DNA of 64,000 nucleotides from contig NC_060885.1 in the NCBI RefSeq assembly GCF_014805685.1, positions 17,861,632 through 17,925,631 of the forward strand, written 5' to 3'. The translations under genes and the position numbers were made by a program. Below, piece by piece: positions 22,111-34,717 of this stretch. Position 1 is the first letter of the stretch, and each line of letters starts with the position of its first letter. The notes below the pieces were generated by a model. That model did no database searches. It saw nothing but the letters and a program-made list of their open reading frames with translations, and was not told the DNA's origin. This DNA is from Silurus meridionalis. Taxonomy: Eukaryota > Chordata > Actinopteri > Siluriformes > Siluridae.

Positions 22111-25100
22111 TGTATTTATCTTAACCTTTCAGAATGAATAATCCAAATTTACTACATCTTCCTCAACTTCATGAAACAATACAAAAGAAAAGAGTTTCAA
22201 CATGCACCTTGAAAAATAACGATGTATTTGGTTACCTGACGGCTTCAAAGAAATTTGAGTTTCCTTTCATCAGATTTGCTAGTACATGATCCTACATCGT
22301 AGACCCTGACTGAACGGAAATGTTTTTGCTGGCTCCTCTTGGCTGATGGCAGTAGCTTCACCAAAACATCTGGTTTTCATGGAGCACACCAAGGGACGCA
22401 GCAGGGAAAAGAGAATTGAGAGTGCTCTGGTTTGATTATTATATATTAGCAGCGTCCAGTTTTGGTCATGCGCTCAAGGCCAAATGCAAAGGTAAAAATG
22501 ACCACTGATAACTATTAGTGACCCATTCTACAGTATACTAGCATTTCAGTCATGTCACTATGTTTTAGGCAAATTGTCTGGCTTTAGTCTACAATTCGAT
22601 TGTAACAAAAGGTGAAAGATTAATTACATCAATTTATAAAAATTAATGCAAGGTACTTCAGGTAAAATTCACATTAGGCAAGAAAGAAACAAGAGACATT
22701 TTTATCTCAGTGACATTGACAATGGCAAGGTTGATCGCACCAAACAGGCTGTTGTTTGTTCAAAACTGAAAAAGACCAGCGATAATTTTTGTTTTGTGAA
22801 CCAGCAGATTCAAATTCCTGTTCTTGACTGATAGGAGTAAAACCCAGAATGGTCTTCTGCATGTATTGATAATAAAGTGGATAGTCAATACATAGATACA
22901 CTGATGCACTTAGTCCCTTATTTAGTGGTCAATCACAGTGAAGGTATTTTTAAGGCTTGGGCTTCTAGAACTGGTTCAATAATCTTTATTGTTGATGTAA
23001 TGCATGATAGAAACTGAATGAATTCAGAAGTTGAACATTCAGTCTGCTAATTTACAGAGTCAAACTTATTTAGAGAAATGTATTCATGCAGCAAGACAAT
23101 GAGCTGAAACACGCTGCTAAAACAGCAAAGGACTTCATCATTGGGAAAAAGTTCAAGTAATGGTAGTGTGATGTTCAATGTCACAACACTATATGACATT
23201 TACAATTACAGCATTTAACTAACTCCTAGAGTAACTTACAGAAATGCTTGGAATCCTGATACTGGTTAAATTAATTTATGTTTGGCTCATTTATATTTAT
23301 AAAGATTTTGTTCATAATTTTTTTTTTTTTTACATTTTTGACAGACTTTCTACTTGGCTGGCCTCTTCAATAAATTCGTCTTAATCATGAACTTAACCGC
23401 AAGCCAATATTTCTTAAAACAACTGGACGGCATCTGAATCAAGTCAATAAACAAATATTATTAGCATCTGTTTTTGCTATCATATGTAATACATATATAA
23501 TATAATTCATCCTAAGCTAGAGCAGTTTTGTAAAAGAGAAATATAATGATTATCATAGACAACTTGGGTTGTTGTACATATGCTAATGATGTATGATATA
23601 GTTCCAACATGAAATCCTGATGTGACACCAACTACTCTGATTCCTCTTGATTTTAAGCCTTTGCATGTGACTCTTATCCTACAATAGAATTCCACCTTGC
23701 TACTCATCAATGCACCTGCATAGTCTAACATTACATGCTTAATCATGTCATGAATTCTAGGAATGAATACCCCAGCCCTCCTCTCCTACCTTTCATAATT
23801 TCATTTCCTGGTTTGCTCCTTAGGGCCTGAGCCCTTTATGCAAACTTTTTTGTAATATCTCTTATGAAAGTGCAACAGAAGTGAAAAGATATTGAACCAT
23901 TTTGATATTTAATCTTTGTTAAATTTTATTTTTAATATTGTTGTAAATCATTCAGAAGAACTCTACTAAAACTCCTCTACTGTCTGTATGTCTAGGCTTT
24001 TGTTTGTTTAATATAGTTTATGATATAAATTTAGACTTTATTTTTCAAATCTAATTGTTGGATCTCAGAATTAAATGCTTACACTTGTATTCAAGTCTTA
24101 ATCTATATGTGAAAAACATGTTTTCAACTACAGCCAACTGGTGACTGTGAAAATAGCAATGCGACTTTTATAAGATAATGATTTAGCAAGATATGGCATG
24201 GCACTGCAATGCACCTCCACACTTATTTTTAAACAAAGAGGAAAGAAACTGATTTGATTGCACATCGCAGCAGCACAACTAAGGATAGATAATAATAAGC
24301 CTTATATTCTAACCCAAACCTGTTTTCACAATTATGTCATTCTTTTATAGGATATATTTCCTATGGTATGGAAAAAACATAATATCAAGATGGTACCCTT
24401 ATCATGTGTACATGTGTTCTGATTGTAAATAGTCCGAAAAGTAATGTTTATATGTACTGTTGTTCCTATTTATTAATACACTTTTTAAGATGATTGATAC
24501 ACCAGAGCCTCCACATTCTCTGCTCTCCATAACTACAGATATTTAGAATCTCAGACAAAATGGGTTCTGTCTTTTTGGTGCAAAACCACCCAGAAGTACA
24601 GCCCAAGGATTCTTTTGCAATCACTTCAACCCACAGTCAATTAATCAGAGCAATGATTTGCAGTTGCAATATCTGTAAGAAAAATTGATACCACTAAGAT
24701 TCGGATCGCTTCCCAAACTAATCCTTATGAAGTGCAGTGCCTCTGGACCAGAATCATCCCAGACACAGTGTTGGAATGACTGCTGTTTTTGGTTTACAGG
24801 GTGTCATCCCTTGTCCATTTCATCTTTCCTCTCACTTACCAGATGAGCTAGGCCATGACTGCAACATTTCCTCACACATCTGCCAAGTTGGTCTTTTACA
24901 GATGAGAATGGTTTCCTGTACCACAATGTCCTATTTTGATGTATAGTGTAAGTTTTAACCCTGAGACCCTCTTTTTTTATTTTGATTGTTCATTTTTTCC
25001 AAAATAAATAGATGGTACTTTAACATGAACTGAATGGCTGGATGTTTTCCACATAAGAGAAAGTATTAGAGTAGAGTAGCATATTTTGTCTCCAAGTGAT

Positions 25101-27065
25101 CCATACGTTCATGAAAAATACAAAACACCATACTGAACTTTTGTTTCCTTGTTTTTGTTTGTCCGTTTGTTCACACAGCGATTCCATGTAATTAATATTT
25201 AATGTTTTGCATTTTTAAAACTGTCATTTCCTGGCTGGATCTGTTTTTAAGTCAACAGATAGCCAGAAGATATTTGAGGTAATAGAATGCCCAGAAAACA
25301 CACGCACACAAACACACGTGCACACACAAACACACGCACACACACTTCATAGACTACATTTTTTTTTTTACTATAGTTATACAGATGTTTGGAGGAAGGT
25401 ATCTTGGCTCAAACTTAATCAGAATGAAATCCACAGCCAGGTGGAATCATATTGCTGAAATGCAAGATCATAGCACAGATGGCACAGATTAACTTTGGTC
25501 ATTATCTATAAAATATCCACCCACTGTCCTCCTGTCTTCAGCAACACCCCCTCCCACCCCCACCCCCAACCTCCCAAATGCCTAATTGACACCCAGTCTT
25601 GTGGAATTTCATTTGACAGCTACAAACAATTTCATATAATTTTGAAAGAATTTCATATAATTAAAAAATTCTTCAATAATCGCTGTGTGTTCTGCAATCT
25701 ATTAAAAATAATTCATGCCAGGAGTGCAGTGTTTCTCTGTTGTGTAGAAAGTTTATACATGTAGTTATTAATATTGTTTGTTTTGGGTTTCTTTTCTTTT
25801 CTTTTTTTTTCTTTATGACTGCTTTCACTCATGCATATGAAACAAAAAACTTTAAGAAACTGTTTTGTTTATATTATTATCAGAGAACCTATTTCAGAAC
25901 CAACAGTTGCTGTATTTACCATTATCGTTTTTATTATTAGTATTAGTAGTAGTAGGAGGAGTAGCAGTAAGAGCATACTAATGTTATTGCTGTTAATGTT
26001 GTTAATGCATTAATGATTTACCAATTTTGAGGTAATGAGTAGTTTTGTTATTTCTCTTCACACAACTTCTGTGCTAACTAACTCATATTGCCCCTTGGCA
26101 TTAATTAAGTTATTAGTGAGTTTTAATGTACAATCAATTGTGAAAATGTGTGAAATTTCGATGGGAAAATACTGTTGTAAAATCTGTGTGGACATTGAAT
26201 TGAAAAAGCCTCAGTGGATATAATACTCACTGTGGTCAAACAATGAATGTCTGAGATTAATATTTTTCAGCCTGTACCCAGACATGAACCAAACCCCCAA
26301 TCATTGTTTTTTACTTTTCTTTAATGGTGATGTTCTGCCAAGCATTTACTAATGTCTTCTCGAAACACTTTTTTGCCTTGATAAAAGTATTGGTCTGCTT
26401 TTGAAATATGCTTTAGATTAGTGTTCATCTGCAGTGTGAAGCATCATCCAATGAGTTTTTAAGCAGTTGGCTGAATCTGAGCAAACAATATAATCCTATT
26501 TACTCAGAATCCACTGGAACAATGAAACGGCTAAGCTGCCAACTGTCCAGGTACTTTTGTTCCCCTAAAACATTCAGCATAATAAAAACTGTTATAATTC
26601 CTACAACATTTACCCAATTTGAATGGAAATACTCTCAGCTTGATGCTGGATGCCTACAGCTCATATTAATGGATTTTATTTTAAATACTGTGTTTTACAG
26701 TTAATAACATTCTCAATGTACAAATATTTATAGACCAGACTGCACATAATTTTCCAGATAATTTCACACATTTATGCTGATTTATTTATGGTTGGTGCTA
26801 AAAACATGAAAGTAGGCTTTATGAATTATAAGTAGATTGGATGCTGTATTATTTAACACAATTTTATAGGACATTTATAGGAGATCACCTGCAGCTTATT
26901 ATTTCTTTGCACAGCAAAACCTCCCAGGGCTCAATTAACATTTGCAGTAAGGTCAGTTATAAATGTTCATTCAGTAGTGTGGGTGTTCATTCAACACACT
27001 CATAAAATAAAGTACTACGGGGATTTATGCTCTGCAGCCATGTGTCATTTTTACGAGTAATCCTA
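22111..27065. other. Intergenic sequence upstream of golga7b, no gene recognised
   Basis: AT-rich sequence with a short fragment of the SINE-like repeat near 23197-23255, a CA-rich patch near 25300-25345 and a C-rich patch near 25545-25570. Open frames of 60-90 codons have no recognisable domains. Confidence 0.5.
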
Positions 27066-27071
27066 CAGAGA

Positions 27072-27091
27072 CTGTGTGTGTGTGTGTGTGT
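27072..27091. repeat. (GT)n microsatellite
   Basis: Ten GT units about 180 bases upstream of the golga7b start codon. Confidence 0.9.
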
Positions 27092-27144
27092 GTTACCTTG
27101 AGGACCTAAAATATACGCTGTAATTACCTTTTGCTTTTGCTGCC

Positions 27145-27269
27145 ACTGCACGCGCGCGCGCACGCACGCACGCCGTCTAGGTTTAACCATGCGCGCGCTT
27201 GGCTGACTCAATCCTCAGCTGATCCTCACGCGAGTCGCTCAAGCTGCTCTGAGTCCGGCTCATGGCAAC
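27145..27269 (+). promoter_or_regulatory. golga7b: CpG-rich golga7b promoter and 5' leader
   Basis: A local cluster of CG dinucleotides (alternating CGCG, ACGC and GCGC runs near 27149-27200) stands out from the AT-rich flanks and directly precedes the coding start. It includes a GCGCGC-rich NRF1-like patch and a TGACTCA AP-1-type site at 27204-27210. There is no clear TATA box, as expected for a CpG-type promoter. The transcription start was not determined. Confidence 0.6.
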
Positions 27270-27281
27270 ATGGCGACAGAG
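27270..27281 (+). CDS. golga7b: golga7b coding exon 1 (four codons)
   Basis: Encodes only M-A-T-E, then the donor GTAAGA. An out-of-frame ATG lies 8 bases upstream. Confidence 0.9.
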
Positions 27282-27647
27282 GTAAGATACCGTTTATCAC
27301 ACACACGCGCACGCACACACACCTGTATGCTTTGATTCTCGCGGTCCCTGAAAACCCCTTATCGGTTTCAACAGCAGTGTTTTCAGTGCATTATTGTTCT
27401 GTTAGGCTGACCGAGGAAGCGGTGTGTATCCGGTGTGTGTGTGTGTGTGTGTGTGCTGTAATCCGGTAGAATCCGGAATTTAAATTACTAGTTAGGTTAG
27501 TTCACACTGGGATGATGGTGTGTATATGTTGTGATGTGTAAGTAGCTGAGGCTGAGGAACCCTTTGAGATTTAACGGTCAGCACTGTGGACAGCGGTTTT
27601 ATTGCATGTTTTAGTTTCTTCTACAGAAATTAAAACTGTAATATACA

Positions 27648-27722
<75 letters not shown>

Positions 27723-30700
27723 GAATATTCTATATTCTTGCCAAAGTGTACAGCCTGATTGTGCTTGAATTACATTTACAATTACAATTACAAAAAAGGA
27801 GATATGTCAATCTACTTTTCATAAAATGCACACCTGTTAAAGTTTTGACTTTTCTCACATGACTGGATGCACCACAGGAAGTCCTTTCCGAAGCATCGAT
27901 CAAGGTTTTATATACTCTACGAGTAAGTGATAAATTGACAAATGTTCTAGAAAGACTAAAACGAATAAATAAATGACCACATGACCATTATTACATGCAT
28001 TGGAATTTAAATTATATTTATCTACTCATCAAGTTTTATCCCAGCTATCTGCCGATGCTTTTACTCATACTATCATTACATAACTGTGTGTTTAGGGATG
28101 TGTATGGATCTGATGCCAACCCACCTCCACTGTTATTAATATGAACCATGTATCTGATAATTAAACCCCCATTTCTAATCTATTATCAAGTTAACTTTAG
28201 TGCTGTGAGACTCTGTATTAGTGAGAGGGTGTATTCAAATGTGGTGCATAAACTTTTACAGGTTAATTGATGGCCAAACAGATTCTTTTACTCCAATCTT
28301 AGCAAACGTTCATGGCTACAACATACAAGACATTGTATAGAATTGTGTGTTTTTAATTATTTTTATTTTTTTGGATTGGGGAAGTTTGATAGAAGCCCAC
28401 ATATGGTTGTGATGATTAGGCATTCAAAAACACACAGGCATTATTGCAAGTTAAAATTTTGCTGATGGCTAAATAAATATACACACACAAAGTTATTTTT
28501 TTGTTCATTCATTCAATCATCTATTCATTTATTCATCTTTTCTAATTAATTTATCCTTTTCAGGTGTAACACTGGACCTAAGGCTGGAGAATGAATTCAG
28601 AACTGTGAAAACCTGCTCACATAATAACCAAAGCTCAGAATTGAAGCAGTGACTCTGGAGCTGTAAGGTGCCAGGGCTACTCAGTGCACAACCAAGCAGC
28701 CTATATTTATGTCTGACTTCTCAGTTTCCAGTATATCTAACTTTATCCCTTTATTTTAAGCTTTTACAAATGTATGCAGGGCAGTATGGTGGCACAGTAG
28801 CATTATGTCATGTCACAGCCCCAGGATCCTCAATTCAATCCTAATGTCTAGTCACTGTTGTTTTTGATTAGTTTTCATGATCACAGTGTGTACACATGGT
28901 TGTTTTCCAGGCACTTAGAGTTCCAGGTTCCTGATACCTCCCAAAATATGACAGAATCTAAATAGTAAATGAGTATGTGCATGAGTGTGTGTAAAGTGCC
29001 TTGCAATAGATAGCCACCTTACCTAGGTCCTATTCCCTATTCCCTATTGACATGCAATATTCCAGGAATAGGCTCCACTACAACCTTGACAAGAATAAAG
29101 TAATTACTAAAGATGAATGATTGAAGATGTGTGCATGTATGCCTTCAAGTTCACTCATAGCTCAAAGCAAGTGGACATTTGTTAGAAAAAAATGCTCAGC
29201 TGTCATAAGCAATACTTTACACTCTGGCTTTAGGCTTGTTATGATCTTGTTGTCCTACATTATGTTCATGTCAATGCTGCCTTTATATCTCATATTCTGC
29301 AGTGCAGCACATCATTATCATGCATATTTCAGTACATGCGCCTTTTCTATGTTTTGAAGTGTTTTTTTCTTGGGTCCAATGGTTAATTCTGGAATCACTG
29401 TGAAATATTTAAAATTGGTTGTATATCTATATAAGTCTATATATCCTCTTAGTAGACTACAGTCTATGTTTAAGCATTCATCCCCATCATCAACTCATTT
29501 ATTTTATGTTAGTAAAATGAAGAAGTCCTAGATTTTATCGTTAATGGAATGAAGTCAGGGAGGCCTATAACCACTTTTCTATAACCACCAATATTAAAGT
29601 CATTAGACTGTAAGGCTGCATTACTCTATATTTAGAACAATTTTGATACTTCAAATTAGCTTTATGAGGAATCATTGTTTCATGAAGAAATAATAAGCCT
29701 ATTGATGATGTTATACCTTATAGGAGCAGAAAGTTGTGTGCATTCACAAAAATGCAGTGAGATATAGGTTGTAGTGAAAACATCTTTGCACCTGATAGAC
29801 TGAAAGACACATGACATATAGGCATTAGACTGCTTCACTTCATTCTAAAATAATTTTTTTGGAGAATAATCCAAAATATTCACTCCTCAACAACCACTTA
29901 CCATCTGTTTCTAGGGTGTAATCACTGTTAACCTGCATGGTAAAGAAGGGTTCAATTCAAGTGGCTTTTATTGTCATTTCAATCAGCCGCTATAGTACAC
30001 AGTCCTCCTGGACCAAGGTTCTTCACACATGCACAGTACAAATATGCTAATGAACAAACATAATGTATAATTATGTGTGAATACCAATTACTAGCAGATA
30101 CATTTAGAGGAGACCAGACTAATATTATATAAACATGTGTATTCTACTGCTGCCCACTGATGCCTCAGGAACCAGGAAGTCAATGCCAAACCACATGAAT
30201 GCATCAGTCATCCCTTTTTAAATTTAGTAGTTGTCCAGGTGCTTACTGCTACTCTTGATTATATTCCTCTAAGGAAGTTCCCTTCAATACTTGTAACATT
30301 CAGGAGCAAAGATTTAACAGACCATTGCTGAGTCAGCCGTTGTATTACGATTCTAAAGGCTTCCGTGGATTTAACATTACTAAGTGTAAATCCTCAAAAG
30401 TAATGGCAGCAATGGTTCTAAGTAAAGAATGTAATTTTATTGCCAATTTATTCTCAGCTGGCTTCATCATGAACTTACCATGCCAATCTGTGATTTGGTG
30501 CTGAATGCTTGGTGAATGGGTGGTCTGCAATACACATGAGCACACTTGTAGCCATTTAACGTTATCTGCAGACCGGCTGCTGCGATATCTATAAAATCAT
30601 TATGCTTATGACCTCATGTCTTTAAAAAAAATTATTTGGTTTTATGTGTTTTTAATATAAGCTGGGCATTTTCGAAAAAAAAAAAAAAAATCTTTATATG

Positions 30701-33700
30701 AGCCATTAATTTTATCTGGACCACAAACAGTATATGAAGAGAATCCTGGCCTAATGGAAAAATTTATATTGTCAGACTATCTGCTGACTCATTAGACAAT
30801 TTCATAAAACTTCCATAAAGCTGCGTAAGGGTTTTATAGCAGGGCTTTAGCAAGAAATCGGGCTCATTTTAATGGTAGTATTAATACTGCAACTAAGAAC
30901 TTATGTATAGCTAAAAGTGGTTTTAGTTACAAGTTGAGCATATAGTGCAGTTTAATCTTGTTTTATATTCTAACAATGAATATGGATAGCTGTGCTTTGA
31001 TCAAGAAAAGGTTACACATTAGTATTTTTTTGTTTTATGAATGATTTAGTATAGTTCTATAATGCTATAATATGTGCAGTGTGGGATGCTCACTCCTGGG
31101 AATGAGTATTCTAGATTTAAAGTCCAGACAGTTTATACATAATGTATGGGATTATTTAAATCTGCCTGCAGCCACCACTGTTAGAATAATTTAATGCAGA
31201 AATATTAGTTTTCTCCTACATCCTGTTGTGGTAAATGGGCACACTTGTAAAATAGATTGTGCTTAACCTTTATACAAATATCTTTTAATACATACTGTAG
31301 GATAAGATCTTGTGTACACATTCAGGAATAAATAGAATATGTTAATGGTTTAGAAAACACTCAATATTTTGGATATCTACAGAACACTCCAAGTCAAACT
31401 ATTCATCAATCTTTTTTAAGCGAGTTAAAAATAATGAATGATGATTTATATTTTGCATGTACAGAATATTACATCCAATCAAATCAGTATGTGTACATTT
31501 CAGAATATATATAATAAATGTGTATTGTATTGTGTGTTGTAGCTCCAGAACCTTCAGGATCTAAGGCATAATGCCTCACTAGCAACCAAGGTGTTTATTC
31601 AGAGGGACTACAGCGATGGCACCGTCTGCAGGTTCCACACCAAACTTCCAGCAGAACTCAACAGCCGGGTGTGTGGGTCATAGCATGAATGCATGGGCGT
31701 GGGCCATTGTCAAATATTCACAAATATAGAAAACCTTTTAAGCTTAAGTGTTTTTTTTTTTTAAGTCTTTAGAGCCTCATGTGCATTTGTTAGATGAGAA
31801 TTTAAAATATTATTATTTATTATTAGTATTATAATTTAATATATATTATTTCCAAGCCCACTATATTTTTTACATTTTAAAAGTATGGAAATATTTTAAA
31901 AGGTGTGTGTAGCTTATTTTTAATTTATTTTATTTTATATATGTATACATTAATATTGTATTAACATTTTATCCATTAAACCTTTTAGTGTGTCATCCAT
32001 TATATGTTATGAAGATTTTATCATTATTATATATTGTGCTATTGAATGGCATGTCATATAGATGCTAGTTAAGTCTATGCAATAATAAATAAAGCAAAAC
32101 AACTCAACGTTGTTACTTAAAAATCACTGTTCGTCTTGTTACATAAGCAAAATGCAGCCACATAGCAAACTATGAGAAAGAGATGTGAGATCTGAGATGA
32201 TTTAAACCCTTTTTCTGAAAGGTTAAATACATTTTTAAGGGTACCGTATGCAGGCATCCCAATCATGAAAGCACATCATGCAAGTCTACTAAAAATACTA
32301 TTCACTCATACACATTTCTGTCAGTGCGAGAAACACAAATGACATTATCAATTTTTTTATGTGAGAAACTTGAAGTCTTCAAAAAAGTATACTGTCTTTA
32401 TATGTCTAATAGTATCTCAACTGTAGCAACTAAAGCAAAGATGAATGATATTTACAAACTAGATGACTTTTACACATGTCAACACTGGAGTGAAATCACT
32501 GAAGTGTTCATAAAATATGACAAAGATGATAAATGCTCCACACAAAGACAGAGTTGCACAATTGCTGAAAAGGGGCTACAGTGTTTTTTTACTGAATTTG
32601 CCATTGATGACCTCAGCAGACATTTGTAGACAATCTGGTCCAGAGGTTGTGTGTGTTTTTATTAATTAAGTTATTTATTTATTCATTTTGCTGTATTTTA
32701 TATTCTAGTGCATGTATTAAAACAGTAAAAGTATCTATTATCTGTAAACATGCATAGTCTCTTGGCTTGAGGTGTAACAGCATATTTTGTTCTCACTCTC
32801 TTGCAGATCGAGCGGACTCTGTTTGAGGACACTGTGAAGACGCTTAATAACTACTATGCAGAAGCCGAGAAGATCAGTGGTCAATCTTACCTGGAGGGCT
32901 GCTTGGCCTGTGTGTCAGCTTATATCATATTCCTCTGCATGGAGACACGATACGAAAAGGTATTGAGATGTTCTTCCTTTATCCTATTTACACCACAATC
33001 AGCAGTTACCATCTTTCTGCTAAAGTTCTTGCACATAGCCAGCTTTGATGAAAGAAAAACCTCAGTCATCAAAAGATTGCAATGTTTCTGTAAAGACTGA
33101 ATTCGGATTTGACGTACTACTCCATTCAGCCATAACCACGCATGTATTCAGAGGAGCAGGAGCAGACGGAAATTGTTTATGAACGCACGTCAAAAGATGT
33201 TCTGGTGTTTGATGTGCTCAGATCTGCCATGCTTACAAATGCGTGCAAGTTAAGTTCACTTTGTGACTCTGCGCTGAAGTACTTGCACCTGTTTGCCAGT
33301 CACTGCACCTGAATTTCTGAGTTCTGTTTCATGGCCGATTCTAAAAGGCAGCTAATTAACCTGTCCAGATATGCTTTACCTGCCCCTTATTCAGATGGAA
33401 ACGAGATGAAACAAACACATTGTTCCTACAAGCATGTTTCTTTAGCCGCTTTCTTTCATCCCCTTTCTTTTCCTTAGAACTTTCAGAAGCAATTCTTGTT
33501 TATGTTTGTTCTGATTTTCCCTTCTGTTGAAGCTCATTAACCTATGCACAACATTGTTTATCAAACCCACTTTAGAAGTAAACTTTGATAAACTGCCACC
33601 CATGAAGAATATTCTTGTTTGCTGCCTCAGCTGGCAAAAGGCCACACATGAATAGACATGCTCAAATCTAGCCTGATAAACATCTTTCTCATCCAAGACA

Positions 33701-34652
33701 AACGACTGGGAACAAGTTTCAGGAACTAAGAAAATGTATTTAATCATTTCAATGTTTAAAAAAAAACAACTACGCTTTAACTCACTCACAGTATTATATT
33801 AAGTATGGATCATTGATGTCTGAGCACTTTTTCCTAAACTTCAAAACTTAATAAGGCATAGAAAGAGATTAACATTACCATTGCATTTAATCAGGTTCAC
33901 AGAAACACATGAGTAAAGCATAATGTTTAATTTAGTACTGGCATATACTTGTTTTTGAAATGAATAAACAAATTTCAGAACATCTTTATAGATGTGGTAG
34001 CTATATGAGCAAACTGATCAGCGTTCAATCAGAGCTCAGGCTGGACTTTTACATTTTTTAAATTAATGAATGTGATTAAAAAGACTCTTTTGCGATAGAA
34101 TAAGTTTTATTTTGTTTGCATAATGTTTAATTTTATTAAAAAGTTCTAACAAAATGTAACATATAAATAGAAAAAAGAGCTTTCTACAAAAGTTGCAAGA
34201 ATCACATAGACCTTATACAGTCCAGTGACATTCATTTTCTTATTTCTGGGCTTTAGCCAAAGCTCAAATATACATCAACCTGTTCATTATGAACCTCATT
34301 AGAGCAGTGCTCATGCTCAAGTTCATTCAACTCATTTAAGCAGTTTATTATGTCTTTGTGATGCACCTTCAGAGAAGAACCTTGCTTTTTTTCACAGCCA
34401 TGAAGAGCGAAAAGGCACAGTATATAGTTTTACCTCATTGCAGTGGGAAAGCACAGGCAATGCAGCTGCTGCATTATTTACATAAATCCAAAATTGTATG
34501 CTAATACAGTCTAAACCTTAATTATTCATTCATCCATCTACAGTAACTGCATTTATCCTTATCACATTGAATCCTGAACTCATAATGGTGCACTGGTAAA
34601 AGGCATAAGAATCCATGCCAAATGCCAATAAATGACACAGGATTAACTCCAG

Positions 34653-34717
<65 letters not shown>

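Larger units (their letters stand above)
27282..31542 (+). other. golga7b: golga7b intron 1
   Basis: 4.26 kb, GTAAGA to TTGTAG. It contains GT and TA microsatellites, a degenerate tRNA-type interspersed repeat (28768-29112) and another common fish repeat (29950-30045). No other gene seen. Confidence 0.85.

Noticed and set aside
27262..27264. First ATG of the golga7b leader as the true start
   Set aside because: Weak context and an immediate stop in both spliced and unspliced RNA; the ATG at 27270 gives the family's MATE N-terminus.
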